This document shows, one piece after another, positions 43,097 through 53,688 of a DNA stretch of 64,000 bases. Position 1 is the stretch's first letter. Every line of letters begins with the position of its first letter. This DNA comes from Hyphomicrobiales bacterium (GTDB taxonomy: Bacteria > Pseudomonadota > Alphaproteobacteria > Rhizobiales > Ancalomicrobiaceae): the NCBI GenBank assembly GCA_021286855.1, contig JAJTBO010000001.1:310001-374000 (forward strand), in the 5' to 3' direction. Below the pieces are notes generated by a model. It ran no database searches and was not told the DNA's origin. It saw only the letters and a list, made by a program, of their open reading frames with translations. A program made the translations under genes and the position numbers.

Positions 43097-45259
43097 TCAC
43101 TCCGCCGCGGCGGCGGGGCCGTAGCCGAGCTTGGCGTTGAGGTCGGCGAGGAGCTTCACCGCGGCGTCGGCGATGACGGTGCCGGGCGGGAAGATCGCCG
43201 CCGCGCCGAAGTCGATCAGCGCCTGGAAGTCCTGCGGCGGGATCACGCCGCCGACCACGATCATGATGTCGCCGCGGCCTTCCGCCTCCAGCGCCGCCTT
43301 CAACGCCGGGACGAGGGTGAGATGGCCGGCGGCGAGCGAGGAGACGCCGACGATGTGGACGTCGTTCTCCACCGCCTGGCGCGCCGCCTCTTCCGGAGTG
43401 GCGAACAGCGGTCCGATGTCGACGTCGAAGCCGAGGTCGGCGAAGGCCGAGGCGATCACCTTCTGGCCGCGATCGTGACCGTCCTGGCCCATCTTGGCGA
43501 CGAGGATGCGCGGACGCCGGCCGTCGTGCGCCTCGAACGCCTCGACCATCTTCTGAACCTTCTCGACCGCGTCGCTCATGCGGGAGACCTCGCGCTTGTA
43601 GACGCCCTGGATGGAGCGGATCTCGGCCTTGTGGCGGCCGAACACCTTCTCGAGCGCCATCGAGATCTCGCCGACCGTGGCCTTGGCCCGCGCCGCCTTG
43701 ATCGCCAGATCGAGCAGGTTGCCGTGGCCCTTCGCGCCTTCGGTCAGCGCTTCCAGCGTCTTCTGGGTCTCGGCCTCGTCGCGCTCGGCCTTGAGACGGG
43801 CGAGCTTGTCGATCTGCGCCGCGCGCACCGCCGAATTGTCGACCTTGAGCACGTCGATCGCGGCTTCGGAGTCGGGCTTGTACTTGTTGACGCCGACGAC
43901 GGTCTGCGCGCCCGAGTCGATCCGCGCCTGGGTCTTGGCGGCGGCCTCTTCGATGCGCAGCTTCGGGATGCCGGCCTCGATCGCCTTGGCCATGCCGCCG
44001 AGCTCTTCGACCTCGGCGATGTGGGCGAGCGCCTTTTCGGCCAGCTCCGCGGTCAGCCGCTCGACATAGGCCGAGCCGCCCCACGGGTCGATCGTCTTGC
44101 AGGTGCCGCTCTCCTGCTGCAGCAGGATCTGGGTGTTGCGGGCGATGCGGGCCGAGAAGTCGGTCGGCAGCGCCAGCGCCTCGTCGAGCGCATTGGTGTG
44201 CAGCGACTGGGTGTGCCCCTGCGTCGCCGCCATCGCCTCGATCGCCGTGCGCACGACGTTGTTGAACACGTCCTGCGCCGTCAGCGACCAGCCCGAGGTC
44301 TGCGAATGGGTGCGCAGGCTGAGGGACTTGTCCGACTTCGGCTGGAAGTTCTCCTGGACCAGCTTCGCCCAGATCAGCCGCGCGGCGCGCAGCTTGGCGA
44401 CCTCCATGAAGAAGTTCATGCCGATCGCCCAGAAGAACGACAGGCGGGGCGCGAAGGCGTCGACGTCGAGGCCCGCCGCCTTGCCGGCGCGGATGTATTC
44501 GATGCCGTCGGCGATCGTGTAGGCGAGCTCGAGATCCGCCGTCGCGCCGGCTTCCTGCATGTGATAGCCGGAGATCGAGATCGAATTGAACTTCGGCATG
44601 TTCTGCGAGGTGTAGGCGAAGATGTCGGAGATGATCCGCATCGACGGCGACGGCGGGTAGATGTAGGTGTTGCGGACCATGAACTCCTTCAGAATGTCGT
44701 TCTGAATGGTCCCCGAGAGCTTCGCCTGATCGACGCCCTGCTCCTCGGCCGCGACGATGTAGAGCGCCAGCACCGGCAGCACCGCGCCGTTCATCGTCAT
44801 CGACACGCTCATCTGGTCGAGCGGGATGCCCGAGAACAGGGTGCGCATGTCGTAGATACTGTCGATCGCCACGCCGGCCATGCCGACGTCGCCGGTCACC
44901 CGCGGATGATCCGAATCGTAGCCGCGATGGGTGGCGAGGTCGAAGGCGACCGACAGGCCCTTCTGCCCGGCCGCCAGATTGCGGCGGTAGAAGGCGTTCG
45001 AATCCTCGGCGGTCGAGAAGCCGGCGTATTGCCGGATCGTCCAGGGTTGGTTGACGTACATGGTCGGGTAGGGGCCGCGCAGGAACGGCGCCATCCCCGG
45101 CCAGGTCTTCAGAAAGTCGAGGCCGTCGAGATCGGCCGCGCCGTAGACCGGGCGGACGTCGATGCCCTCGGGCGTCGACCAGACCGAGGCGCCCTCGGCG
45201 GAGGCCGGCAGGGCGACGGTGGCGAAGGGAACGCTGCTGAAGTCGGGGATACGGCTCAT
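43097..45259 (-). CDS. mutB: Methylmalonyl-CoA mutase, large (catalytic) subunit
   Basis: A 720-residue adenosylcobalamin enzyme that interconverts L-methylmalonyl-CoA and succinyl-CoA. The catalytic TIM barrel carries [21 protein letters not shown] and the substrate region [14 protein letters not shown]. The C-terminal B12-binding domain has the axial-His motif DGHDRG near residue 600. It drives propionyl-CoA into the TCA cycle. A GAGAGG site precedes the ATG. It follows mutA by 136 bp on the same strand and ends at a clear terminator. MeaB, its protective GTPase, is encoded about 12 kb away. Confidence 0.97.
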   Translation of the reverse strand: MSRIPDFSSVPFATVALPASAEGASVWSTPEGIDVRPVYGAADLDGLDFLKTWPGMAPFLRGPYPTMYVNQPWTIRQYAGFSTAEDSNAFYRRNLAAGQKGLSVAFDLATHRGYDSDHPRVTGDVGMAGVAIDSIYDMRTLFSGIPLDQMSVSMTMNGAVLPVLALYIVAAEEQGVDQAKLSGTIQNDILKEFMVRNTYIYPPSPSMRIISDIFAYTSQNMPKFNSISISGYHMQEAGATADLELAYTIADGIEYIRAGKAAGLDVDAFAPRLSFFWAIGMNFFMEVAKLRAARLIWAKLVQENFQPKSDKSLSLRTHSQTSGWSLTAQDVFNNVVRTAIEAMAATQGHTQSLHTNALDEALALPTDFSARIARNTQILLQQESGTCKTIDPWGGSAYVERLTAELAEKALAHIAEVEELGGMAKAIEAGIPKLRIEEAAAKTQARIDSGAQTVVGVNKYKPDSEAAIDVLKVDNSAVRAAQIDKLARLKAERDEAETQKTLEALTEGAKGHGNLLDLAIKAARAKATVGEISMALEKVFGRHKAEIRSIQGVYKREVSRMSDAVEKVQKMVEAFEAHDGRRPRILVAKMGQDGHDRGQKVIASAFADLGFDVDIGPLFATPEEAARQAVENDVHIVGVSSLAAGHLTLVPALKAALEAEGRGDIMIVVGGVIPPQDFQALIDFGAAAIFPPGTVIADAAVKLLADLNAKLGYGPAAAAE

Positions 45260-45395
45260 GGCCTGACCTCTCGGCTGTCCGGAACCGGTCGCGTGGCGCG
45301 CCTCTCGTTCCGTCGTCTTCCGGTTTTGCGCCGAAGGCCCGGCGGGCGATCGACGATCGAAGGGAGCGAGGGGCGACGCGCGCCCCTCGAAGGCG

Positions 45396-47225
45396 TCAGG
45401 CGCCCAGTCGGTCGAGCGCGTCGGAGAGCGTCGCCGCGACGTCGACGCCGACGTGGACGAAGCCGGTGACGCCGGCGCCCTCGTAGGACGCCTTCTTCTC
45501 CGCGTCGGCCGGCTTGCCGGCGAGGTAGAGGATCTCGCAGCCGGCGTCGGCGAGCGCGGTCGCCGCCGCCACCGCCTGCTCGTCGTAGACGGCGTCGGAG
45601 GAGCAGATCACCGCCGCCAGCGCGCCCGACGCCTTGTAGGCGCAGCTGAGCGCCTCGATCGAGGCGAAGCCGTCGCTGGTGATCGCCTCGATGCCGCCGG
45701 CTTCGAAGAAGTTCTTCGCCCAGGTCGAACGCGCCGTGAAGTCGGCGATGCGGCCGAGATTGGCGAGGAAGATCTTCGGCCGCGTGCCTGCGGCGTCGGA
45801 GCGGTCGCGCAAGCCCTCGAAGGTCTCGGCCAGCGGCCGCGGCGTGAAGGCCGCGACGTGTTCGACCGGCGCGAACGACTTCGGCGTCGGCGCGGCCGTG
45901 TCCATCACCGCGATCGGCGCTTCGGCGAGGTTCGGGAACTCCGAGACGCCGGTCACCGCCTCGCGCCGCTTCGCGATCGCCTCGATCCGGCTCTTGGCGG
46001 TCACCGCCACCTTGGCGTGGAACGACCCCGAGCGCAGCGCCGCGACCATGCCGCCTTCCGCCTCGATCGCCTGGAACAGCGCCCAGGCGCGTTCCGCCAG
46101 CGCCTCGGTCTCCTCGTCGACGAGGCCGGAGCCGGCGGCCGGATCGGCGACCCGGTGCAGGTTCGATTCCTCGATCAGGATCGACTGGGTGTTGCGCGCG
46201 ATGCGCCGCGCGAATGCGTCCGGCAGGCCGAGCCCTTGCGTGAACGGCAGCACCGTCACCGAGCTCGCCCCGGCGACGCCGGCGGCGAAAGTGGCGATGG
46301 TGGTGCGCAGCAGGTTGGTGAAGGCGTCGCGCTTCGCCATCATGCGGCGCGCCGTCTCGACGTGGACGCGCGGCGCGACCGCCGCCAGACCACAGGCCTC
46401 GAGCACCCGGCCCCACAGGAGCGGCAGGGCGCGCAGCTTGGCGATCGAGCGGAACTGGTTCTGATCGGCGACCGCGGTGAAGCCGATCTTCGCCGCCGCC
46501 GCCTCGAGGTCGAAGCCGGCCGCCTCCAGCGCGCGCAGATAGGCGACGCCGGTCGAGAGCAGCGCCGCCAGTTCCTGCGCCTCGGAGGCGCCGGCGGCGT
46601 GCCAGACGCGGCCGTCCGCCTCGAGCGCAGCGCCGGGGAAGTCCTTTGCCGCTTCCGCTGCGGCCGCGATCGCGTCTTCCGCCTTGGCGCCGAGCCGGCC
46701 GGTGGCGGCGAGCAGGCCGATCGGATCCTGGATCACGGCGAGATCGACCGACTTGCCCTGCTCGGCGGCGACGCCAAGGAAGAGACGCGCCACGTCGGCC
46801 GAGCGATGTCCGGCGTCGATGCGGATCGGGATCAGGTCGAGATGCACGCCGGCGGTGAGCGTCTTGACGCAGCCGTCGCAGGAAATCGTCAGGCCGAAGC
46901 CATAGGCGTTCGGGCTTTCGGCGCAGACCAGATCGAGGCCCGAGGCGCCGCCGACGAGATCGTCGAGGATCTGGGCGTTGGCGGTCTTGTTGCCGGGGAT
47001 GTCGACGCGCGCCGTCACCGTCCAGGGCGTGCCGGCGGCGCGCGCGCCGATCGGCTGCGGCGTCGGATTGCCCTCGTAGATCGGCTCGATCGGAATGCCG
47101 TCGGCGGTCGTCGACTTGAGCTTGTCGAACGGCGTCGTCTTGAGCGCCTTGGTCGCCACGCCGACCCAGTCGTCGTAGCCGCGAGGGTCGAAAGACCCCA
47201 TCAGTTTCATGGCCTTCGAGCTCAC
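45396..47225 (-). CDS. mutA: Methylmalonyl-CoA mutase, small subunit
   Basis: A 609-residue non-catalytic homologue of MutB that forms the heterodimer. The barrel region is recognisable ([27 protein letters not shown]), but the C-terminal domain lacks the DxHxxG cobalamin ligand; the corresponding stretch is [19 protein letters not shown] separate small subunit is less usual in alphaproteobacteria, where many mutases are single-gene homodimers. I chose the GTG at 47225, which has GGGAG eight bases upstream; an ATG five codons later is possible. It is divergent from a LuxR-type gene. Confidence 0.93.
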   Translation of the reverse strand: MSSKAMKLMGSFDPRGYDDWVGVATKALKTTPFDKLKSTTADGIPIEPIYEGNPTPQPIGARAAGTPWTVTARVDIPGNKTANAQILDDLVGGASGLDLVCAESPNAYGFGLTISCDGCVKTLTAGVHLDLIPIRIDAGHRSADVARLFLGVAAEQGKSVDLAVIQDPIGLLAATGRLGAKAEDAIAAAAEAAKDFPGAALEADGRVWHAAGASEAQELAALLSTGVAYLRALEAAGFDLEAAAAKIGFTAVADQNQFRSIAKLRALPLLWGRVLEACGLAAVAPRVHVETARRMMAKRDAFTNLLRTTIATFAAGVAGASSVTVLPFTQGLGLPDAFARRIARNTQSILIEESNLHRVADPAAGSGLVDEETEALAERAWALFQAIEAEGGMVAALRSGSFHAKVAVTAKSRIEAIAKRREAVTGVSEFPNLAEAPIAVMDTAAPTPKSFAPVEHVAAFTPRPLAETFEGLRDRSDAAGTRPKIFLANLGRIADFTARSTWAKNFFEAGGIEAITSDGFASIEALSCAYKASGALAAVICSSDAVYDEQAVAAATALADAGCEILYLAGKPADAEKKASYEGAGVTGFVHVGVDVAATLSDALDRLGA

Positions 47226-47507
47226 CGTCGTCTCCCGCTGTCGCGTCGGCGCGTCATCCGTCCGCCGACGTTCGACCTCTCCGTGGCGACGCCTCCCGCG
47301 CGTGTTCGCGCCGGCGTCGACGTCGCAGTGTCGATAGGGGGGATTTCCGGGATTTCTGGAATTAGACTTTCGTCTGATTTTGCATTGAAATGCCGAAACG
47401 TCGCTCCACCCTTCGTCGGGGACCAAAACGTTTCGCCCCCGTCAAATCCGACAATTGATCGTTTCGTTCGCGGAATGGGATCGTCGCTCGAATTCGGAGA
47501 GGGATTC

Positions 47508-48260
47508 ATGGATCAGGGCGTCGACGGAGGGCTCTATGCAGAAGCCGCCAGGTTCTCGTCGGTCGGCGAGAGCGATCAGACGCTCGACCGATTCGAAGCG
47601 CGGCTGCGTCGCCTCGGCGCGACCCATCTGTTCGTCTCGGCCCTGCCGATGCCGCGCCGGTCGATGGCCAAGCTGGTGATCCGCATCGATTGGCCTGATC
47701 TGCGCGACGGCGGCCGTCTTCTCGACGTTTCGCCGCAGGATGCGATGCTCGCCTGCTGCCTCGCCTACGGCCGCACCTTCGTCGTCCGCGCCGGCCGTCC
47801 CTCGGCCGATTGCGTCTACGAAAGCGGCCATGGGCACGCTCATCCGGGCCTGGGCGCGTCGGAGCTCCTCGCGGCGGCGGGCGGCGAACGGGCGGTGGTG
47901 ATCGCGGTGCCGGTGCTCGACTTTTCACCCTGGCAGGGGTGCGTCGTGGTCGCCGGCGAGGACCTGCCGCGCGGGCCGGCGGCGCTCGACGAGTTCCAAT
48001 ATTTCTGCAAGGCGGCGATGCGCCGACTGTTGGTCGTCGGCCGCGTCGATCAGGGTCGTCCCGGCGACCTCTCCGAGCGCGAGCGCGACGTGCTGCGCCT
48101 GACCGCGATCGGCAAGACCGCCGCGGAGATCGCCGACCTGCTCGCCATTTCCCAGCGCACCGTCCACGCCCATCTGCAGAACGCCGGCGACAAGATGAAC
48201 GCCTCGAACAAGACGCACACCGTGTACGAGGCGGTGCGCCACGGCCAGATCCGCCTCTGA
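47508..48260 (+). CDS. LuxR-family transcriptional regulator without a nearby synthase
   Basis: A 250-residue regulator. The C-terminal HTH is typical LuxR/NarL type (LSERERDVLRLTAIGKTAAEIADLL, then the recognition helix ISQRTVHAHLQNAGDKM). Residues about 15-170 have the length and spacing of an autoinducer-binding domain, but I do not see the conserved Trp/Tyr/Asp set that contacts acyl-homoserine lactones. It is probably a solo receptor for another ligand. The ATG at 47508 has GGAGAGGG upstream. It is divergent from mutA across 282 bp and may control that operon. Confidence 0.83.
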   Translation: MDQGVDGGLYAEAARFSSVGESDQTLDRFEARLRRLGATHLFVSALPMPRRSMAKLVIRIDWPDLRDGGRLLDVSPQDAMLACCLAYGRTFVVRAGRPSADCVYESGHGHAHPGLGASELLAAAGGERAVVIAVPVLDFSPWQGCVVVAGEDLPRGPAALDEFQYFCKAAMRRLLVVGRVDQGRPGDLSERERDVLRLTAIGKTAAEIADLLAISQRTVHAHLQNAGDKMNASNKTHTVYEAVRHGQIRL

Positions 48261-48266
48261 GACCGA

Positions 48267-48303
48267 GCTCACGAAGTTTCGGCATCTTCGAAACTTCGTG
48301 AGC
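48267..48303. terminator. Perfect 15-bp stem-loop after the LuxR-type gene
   Basis: GCTCACGAAGTTTCG (48267-48281) pairs perfectly with CGAAACTTCGTGAGC (48289-48303) around a 7-base loop. It begins 6 bp after the stop codon. No T tract follows on the plus strand, so it is either an unusual terminator or another kind of RNA or DNA signal. Confidence 0.5.
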
Positions 48304-48329
48304 CGAATATGAGAGATCGCGAAATGAAG

Positions 48330-48359
48330 ACGGCCGGTTCGATCGCTCGAACCGGCCGT
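48330..48359 (-). terminator. Stem-loop ending the DUF4332 gene
   Basis: A 13-bp perfect stem ACGGCCGGTTCGA / TCGAACCGGCCGT with a 4-base loop lies 24 bp after the stop of the leftward gene. On the minus strand it is followed by CTTCATTTCG, a weak T tract. Confidence 0.65.
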
Positions 48360-48383
48360 TCCAAAAACGCTCTGGGCGAGATC

Positions 48384-48788
48384 TCAGTAGGTGAGAACCG
48401 CCGGCATTTCCTTGGCCTGTTCGATCCAGTCGGAGACCGACTTCAGGCTCGGGGTCTGACGCACCAGTTTCTTCTCGGCGTTGACCTCTTCCATCTTGGT
48501 GTGGAGGTTTTCGGCCTTGCGGTGCTTGAGCTCCTTGACGGTGTCGACGCCGGCCGCCTCGAGCAGGTCGGAATATTCCTCTCCGACGCCCTTGATCCGC
48601 ATCAGGTCGGCCTTGTTGGCCCACTTGAGGATCCGATGCTCCTCGATGCCGGTCGCTTCGGCGAGGCTCTTGCGGCCCTTCGGGTCCTTGGCCATGTCGA
48701 GGAAGCCCTCGACGGTCTTGGCGCCGGCGGCGGTGAGCTTCTCGGCGTAGACCGGGCCGATGCCTTCGATGGTGACGATGTTGGTCAT
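48384..48788 (-). CDS. DUF4332 (helix-hairpin-helix) protein
   Basis: A 134-residue soluble protein with two helix-hairpin-helix-like units: IEGIGPVYAEKLTAAGAKTV near residues 8-27 and IKGVGEEYSDLLEAAGVDTV near 66-85. This is the DUF4332 arrangement; the hairpins (GIGP, GVGE) are of the type that binds nucleic-acid backbone, but no function is established to my knowledge. The ATG at 48788 has GGAGGA upstream. It is followed by a stem-loop and is apparently monocistronic. Confidence 0.85.
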   Translation of the reverse strand: MTNIVTIEGIGPVYAEKLTAAGAKTVEGFLDMAKDPKGRKSLAEATGIEEHRILKWANKADLMRIKGVGEEYSDLLEAAGVDTVKELKHRKAENLHTKMEEVNAEKKLVRQTPSLKSVSDWIEQAKEMPAVLTY

Positions 48789-48929
48789 GTTCAATCCTCC
48801 GGTCGCTCCCGGGCTCTCGTCTTCTCGGCGGCCACGAGGCGTCTCCTGACGCTGCGGAGTTGACCGCGAAATCGACGATTCTTCAATCCCCCCGCCGAGT
48901 TCGGCGAGGGGATCGTCGGCGTCGGCGGC

Positions 48930-49397
48930 TCAGCCGACCAGATGGTCCGCGCCGGGGATCTGGGCGAGCAGCTTTTCGACGGTCTCGTCGCCGGCGACCT
49001 GACGCAGCTGGCCGATCAGCCCGCCGGCCACGTCCTTGACCTGGCCGAGCTCGAGCCCGTCCTTCTGCAGCGTGCCGAGCATCGCCATCGCCGCCGCCAT
49101 GCCGCCGCCCTGCGAGCCGCCCATCAGCGAGCCCAGCGCTCCGGCGATGCCGCCGCCGCCCATCAGGCCGCCGAGCGCGCCCATCAGGCCGCCGCCGGCC
49201 GCCTCTTCGGAGGCTTCCGAATGCGCCGCGCCGGTCGCGGCGATCTCGTCGAAGCCCGGCACGTGCTGGCGGATCATGTCGACATATTCGCTCGGCGCCT
49301 GGGTGACGATGAAGTTGACGATCATGGAGGTCGCCTTGTGGGCGAGATCCGGCTCGATGCCGACCTGCGCGGCGATCCGGTCGATGATTTCCTGCAT
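48930..49397 (-). CDS. Gly/Ala/Met-rich protein, unknown function
   Basis: A 155-residue protein with a helical N-terminus (MQEIIDRIAAQVGIEPDLAH, then IVNFIVTQAPSEYVDMI), a low-complexity centre of repeated GG-LMG blocks (GGGLMGALGGLMGGGGIAGAL, about residues 68-88), and a helical C-terminus (LIGQLRQVAGDETVEKLLAQI). The ends recall DUF2267/DUF2780-type proteins, a tentative impression. The ATG has GAGGTCCTCC upstream. It is probably cytoplasmic, as no signal is visible. Confidence 0.72.
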   Translation of the reverse strand: MQEIIDRIAAQVGIEPDLAHKATSMIVNFIVTQAPSEYVDMIRQHVPGFDEIAATGAAHSEASEEAAGGGLMGALGGLMGGGGIAGALGSLMGGSQGGGMAAAMAMLGTLQKDGLELGQVKDVAGGLIGQLRQVAGDETVEKLLAQIPGADHLVG

Positions 49398-49629
49398 GGG
49401 GAGGACCTCGTGAAGGGCGCGCCGGGGCCGGCGCGAAAGGGGAGAGTGGGCGGGGTTCGACGGGTCGGTTCGACCTCTTCGACGGGTCGCGATCGGCGCG
49501 GGCGCGCCGAGATCCCCGAGCCGCGGGCGAAGGGCCGAACCCTTCCCGCCGTCGACGCCATCCTCGAGGACCGGACCGGGCGGACCGTGCCATGAACGCT
49601 CGAGACCGGCAAGGCGTCTTTCGCTCGCC

Positions 49630-50628
49630 TCAGCCGCCGCCCGCCGTCCCCGGCATCCACCGTCGCGCCAGCGCGTCGAGATCGCCGCCGAGCCAGCTCG
49701 ATCGATGCGGGCCGGGCGCAGCCGCCTCTGGAACCCGCCCGGGAAAGCGGCGCGCGTAGAGGGCGATCCAGGCGAGCGCGGAAGGATGCGCCGGCTCGCT
49801 CTCGACGCCGGTTCGAGCGGCGAACCAGGCCGGATCTTCGAGGCCGGCGACGACGCGGCCGACCAGCCGATGCAGCGCGCCGTCGCGGCGCTCCCACCAG
49901 TCTTCGCCCCGCCGTGCGGCGATCGCCGCCGACAGCGTCAGCGGCGCGGCGGCGTAGGCGTGGTAGTGTAGGGCGCGCCGACCGCGTTCCATTTCGCGCG
50001 GCAGGGTTCCGTCCGCGGCGATCGCGGCGAGACCGTCGTCGTAGATCTTCCGTCCCCGTGCGAACCGCGCCTCGTCCCCCGTCGCCGCGCCGACGGCGGT
50101 GTCGACGAGGCCGATCCAATAGTGGTGATTGTTCCAGTGTTCGGGCCGGGTGTCCGTCGCCTCGACGGCGTCGGCGAGCCGGCCGAGCCAGGGCTCGATC
50201 GTGGTTCGTTCCTCCTGCGAGGCTCGTTCGCGCAGACCGAGATAGACGATCGCCATGCCGGCGGTGCGCCATTTGCGCTCGTATCCCGCCTGTCGCGACG
50301 ACATCGTTCCGAGCATCGCGCCGCCCGCCGCCTGATGCGCGAGCAGGGCGAGGGCGCAGGCGGCATCTTCCGGCGATCCGCTCGCCAGGAACCGGTCGGA
50401 GCGGTAGACGATCGCCCAGAGGGTCTTGTCGAGCGCCCTCAGCGATTCGCGATTGCGGGCCTCGACCGCCGGATCGACGATCGAGAATTTCGCGTCGGTG
50501 TAGAAGGCCTCGGCGGCGATGTCGCGCACCACGGGCCCGTCGGCAGGACAGGCGGCGGCGCGGGCCTGCGCCGCCGCGATCAGGAGGGATGCGGCCGCCA
50601 CGGCCGCGCGCTGCGTCGATCTCTTCAT
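49630..50628 (-). CDS. Alginate lyase family protein (PL5-like)
   Basis: A 332-residue periplasmic protein with a signal peptide ([19 protein letters not shown]). The alpha-barrel lyase shows the AlgL-type active-site segments NNHHYWIGL (about residues 165-173) and [17 protein letters not shown] (about 211-227), which hold the Asn-His and Arg/Tyr of the beta-elimination mechanism. PL5 lyases cleave mannuronate-rich chains, often to clear polymer misrouted to the periplasm during secretion. No alginate synthesis genes are seen here, so the substrate may be another uronate polymer. The ATG has GGAGACG upstream. Confidence 0.82.
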   Translation of the reverse strand: MKRSTQRAAVAAASLLIAAAQARAAACPADGPVVRDIAAEAFYTDAKFSIVDPAVEARNRESLRALDKTLWAIVYRSDRFLASGSPEDAACALALLAHQAAGGAMLGTMSSRQAGYERKWRTAGMAIVYLGLRERASQEERTTIEPWLGRLADAVEATDTRPEHWNNHHYWIGLVDTAVGAATGDEARFARGRKIYDDGLAAIAADGTLPREMERGRRALHYHAYAAAPLTLSAAIAARRGEDWWERRDGALHRLVGRVVAGLEDPAWFAARTGVESEPAHPSALAWIALYARRFPGRVPEAAAPGPHRSSWLGGDLDALARRWMPGTAGGG

Positions 50629-50765
50629 CGCGACGTCTCCGTCTCGCCGTCCCGGCCGCGAGGAGGCGCTGCGATCGCGGCGGCATCGTGGTGCGCCGCC
50701 GCCGAGGGTTCCCCTCGCCCCGGCCGGCGTCCTATAGAAGGGCGACGGCAGAGGAGGATGTGGGC

Positions 50766-52292
50766 ATGCGGATCGACGGCGGCGTCTGGCTCGGCAAGAG
50801 CGTCGAGGACGAATGGCTCGAGCTGAAGCTCGCCAATCGCCACGGCCTGATCACCGGGGCGACCGGCACCGGCAAGACCGTCTCCCTTCAGGTGCTCGCC
50901 GAAGGGCTGGCCGAGGCCGGCGTCTCGGTCTTCGCCGCCGACGTCAAGGGCGACCTCTCCGGCGTCGCCGCGCGCGGGCAGGAGAAGGACTGGATCGCCA
51001 AGCGCTGCGCCGACATCGGCTTTTCCGACTGGGAGCCGAAGAAGTTTCCGGTGGTGCTCTGGGACGTCTTCGGCGTTCAGGGCCACCCCGTCCGCGCCAC
51101 CGTCTCCGAGATGGGGCCGCTGCTGCTCTCCCGTCTGATGGGCCTCAACGACGTTCAGGAAGGCGTGCTCAACATCGTCTTCAAGCTCGCCGACGAGGAG
51201 GGCCTGCTCCTCCTCGACCTGAAGGACCTGCGCGCCGTCCTCGGCCACGTCGCCGAACGCGCCGACGAACTGACCGTCGACTACGGCAACGTCTCCAAGG
51301 CTTCGGTCGGCGCGATCCAGCGCCAACTCCTGGTGCTCGAACAACAGGGCGGCGACGCCTTCTTCGGCGAGCCGGCGCTCGCCATCGCCGATCTGATGGC
51401 CACCGACGCGCAAGGCCGCGGCCGCATCAACATTCTCGCCGCCGACGACCTGATGTCGAACCCGCGGCTCTATTCGACCTTCCTGCTGTGGCTGCTCTCC
51501 GAGCTCTTCGAGGAGCTGCCCGAGGTCGGCGATCCCGAGAAGCCGAAGCTGGTGTTCTTCTTCGACGAGGCGCATCTGCTCTTCGACGAGGCGCCGCCGG
51601 CGCTTCTGCGCAAGATCGAGCAGGTGGTGCGCCTGATCCGCTCCAAGGGCGTCGGCGTCTATTTCGTCACCCAGAACCCGCTCGACGTGCCCGACAGCGT
51701 CTCCGCTCAGCTCGGCAATCGCGTCCAGCATGCGCTGCGCGCCTTCACGCCGCGCGAGCAGAAGGCGGTCCGCGCCGCCGCCGAGACCTTCCGTCAGAAC
51801 CCGGCCTTCAAGACGGAAGACGCGATCACTCAGCTCGCCGTCGGCGAGGCGCTCGTCTCGATGCTGCACGCCAAGGGCGTCCCCTCGATCGTCCAGCGCA
51901 CCTTCGTCCGCCCGCCCGAGGCCCGCGTCGGCCCGCTGAAGCCGGACGAACGCGCCACGCTGGTCAACACCTCGCCGCTCGCCGGCAAATACGACGACGC
52001 GGTCGATCGCGTCTCCGCCTTCGAGAAACTGCGCGGCAAGGTCGTCGCCAATCCGGCCCAGCCCGGCGGCGACAACCCTGCTCCCTCCGGCGGCGGCTTC
52101 CTCGACGGCGTCCTCGGCGGCATCCTGTCGACGGTCGGCGGCGTCGCCTCGATGAAGACCGGCGGCTCGCGTTCGCAGACCCTCGGCGAGGCGATCGTAA
52201 AGTCCGCCGCCCGCTCCGCCGCCTCCACCGCCGGCCGCCAGATCACCAACGCCATCGTGCGCGGCGTGCTCGGCTCGCTGCTCAAACGCTGA
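50766..52292 (+). CDS. HerA-like/DUF853 P-loop ATPase
   Basis: A 508-residue ATPase of the YjgR/DUF853 group. Walker A is GATGTGKT (31-38), and Walker B is [12 protein letters not shown] near residue 265. The sensor region has [15 protein letters not shown] glycine-rich tail precedes a last helical part ([19 protein letters not shown]). The family is related to HerA/FtsK translocases, but its cellular role is not settled. GAGGAGG precedes the ATG. The M20 peptidase gene follows after 13 bp, so they likely share a transcript. Confidence 0.9.
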   Translation: MRIDGGVWLGKSVEDEWLELKLANRHGLITGATGTGKTVSLQVLAEGLAEAGVSVFAADVKGDLSGVAARGQEKDWIAKRCADIGFSDWEPKKFPVVLWDVFGVQGHPVRATVSEMGPLLLSRLMGLNDVQEGVLNIVFKLADEEGLLLLDLKDLRAVLGHVAERADELTVDYGNVSKASVGAIQRQLLVLEQQGGDAFFGEPALAIADLMATDAQGRGRINILAADDLMSNPRLYSTFLLWLLSELFEELPEVGDPEKPKLVFFFDEAHLLFDEAPPALLRKIEQVVRLIRSKGVGVYFVTQNPLDVPDSVSAQLGNRVQHALRAFTPREQKAVRAAAETFRQNPAFKTEDAITQLAVGEALVSMLHAKGVPSIVQRTFVRPPEARVGPLKPDERATLVNTSPLAGKYDDAVDRVSAFEKLRGKVVANPAQPGGDNPAPSGGGFLDGVLGGILSTVGGVASMKTGGSRSQTLGEAIVKSAARSAASTAGRQITNAIVRGVLGSLLKR

Positions 52293-52305
52293 TCGGACCC
52301 GCCCC

Positions 52306-53688
52306 ATGTCCCTCGACGCCGTTCTCGCCCGCCTCGACGCGGAATTGCCGCAGAGCCTCGACCGCCTCTTCGCCCTGTTGCGCCTGAAGTCGATCTCCGC
52401 CGACCCGGCCTTCGCGGCGGACGTGCGCAAGGCCGGCGAGCACTGCGTCGCGCTCCTCGCCGAGATGGGCTTCGAGGCCTCGCTCCGCGAGACGCCGCTC
52501 CACCCGATCGTCGTGGCGCACTGGACCGGTCCGGTGGAGAACCCCGACAAGCACGTCCTCTTCTACGGCCACTACGACGTCCAGCCGGTCGATCCGCTGA
52601 ACCTCTGGCATGCCGACCCCTTCGATCCGCGGCTCGAGGAGCGCGACGGCGTGAAGGTCATCGCCGCCCGCGGCGCCGCCGACGACAAGGGCCAGATCAT
52701 GGTCTTCCTGGAGGCGATGCGCGCCCTTCTCGCCGAGGAGGGCCGTCTGCCGGTCAAGGTCACGGTGTTTCTCGAGGGTGAAGAGGAGAGCGGTTCGCCG
52801 TCGCTCGAGCCGTTCCTGGCGGCCAACGCGAAGGAGCTCTCCTGCGACGTCGCGCTGGTCTGCGACACCGACATGTGGGCGCGTGGCCGCCCGGCGATCA
52901 CCACCTCGCTGCGCGGCCTCGTCGGCGAGGAGGTGACGATCTCCTGCGCCGATCGCGATCTCCACTCCGGCTCCTTCGGCGGCCCGGCCTGGAACCCGAT
53001 CCGGCTCCTCGCCAAGATCCTCGCCTCGCTGCACGACGACACCGGCCGCGTCACGCTGCCCGGCTTCTACGACGGCGTCGAGGAAACGCCCGCCGACGTC
53101 CGCGCCTCGTGGGACGCGCTCGGCCGCGACGCCGAGAGCTTCCTCGGTCCGGTCGGGTTGAAGACCCCGGCCGGCGAGACCGGCCGCTCGATCCTCGAAC
53201 AGATCTGGGCGCGGCCGACCTGCGAGTTCAACGGCGTCTCCGGCGGCTATGCCGGCGACGGCTTCAAGACGGTGCTGCCGGCCAAGGCCATGGCCAAGGT
53301 CTCCTTCCGCCTCGTCGGCAAGCAGGATCCGGCGAAGATCCGCGAGAGCTTCCGCGCCCGCGTCCGCTCGATGCTGCCGCCCGACGCCGAGGTCGCCTTC
53401 CACCCGCACGGCGGCTCGCCCGGCTTCTCGATGCCCTTCGACAGCCCGTGGCTCGCCGGCGCCCGCGACGCGCTGACCGAGGAATGGGGCGTGCCCTCGC
53501 TCCTGATCGGCGCCGGCGGCTCGATCCCGGTCGGCAACGCCTTCGCGCACCACCTCTCGATGCCGACCCTCTTCGTCGGCTTCGGCCTCTCCGACGACCG
53601 AATCCATTCGCCGAACGAGAAATACGATCTCGAGAGCTTCGCCAAGGGCGCGCGCTCTTGGGCGCGGATCCTGAAGAAACTGGCGTGA
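52306..53688 (+). CDS. M20 family dipeptidase/metallopeptidase
   Basis: A 460-residue zinc peptidase. Metal-ligand motifs are in order: YGHYDVQPVD (near residue 87), RGAADDKGQI (near 122), and EGEEESGSPS (near 155, with the general-base Glu). The lid domain and the final metal His (IHSPNEKYDL) follow. The length and the DVQPVD phrase place it with the CNDP-like dipeptidases. It hydrolyses short peptides in the cytoplasm. Its stop overlaps the GTG start of the next gene. Confidence 0.92.
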   Translation: MSLDAVLARLDAELPQSLDRLFALLRLKSISADPAFAADVRKAGEHCVALLAEMGFEASLRETPLHPIVVAHWTGPVENPDKHVLFYGHYDVQPVDPLNLWHADPFDPRLEERDGVKVIAARGAADDKGQIMVFLEAMRALLAEEGRLPVKVTVFLEGEEESGSPSLEPFLAANAKELSCDVALVCDTDMWARGRPAITTSLRGLVGEEVTISCADRDLHSGSFGGPAWNPIRLLAKILASLHDDTGRVTLPGFYDGVEETPADVRASWDALGRDAESFLGPVGLKTPAGETGRSILEQIWARPTCEFNGVSGGYAGDGFKTVLPAKAMAKVSFRLVGKQDPAKIRESFRARVRSMLPPDAEVAFHPHGGSPGFSMPFDSPWLAGARDALTEEWGVPSLLIGAGGSIPVGNAFAHHLSMPTLFVGFGLSDDRIHSPNEKYDLESFAKGARSWARILKKLA

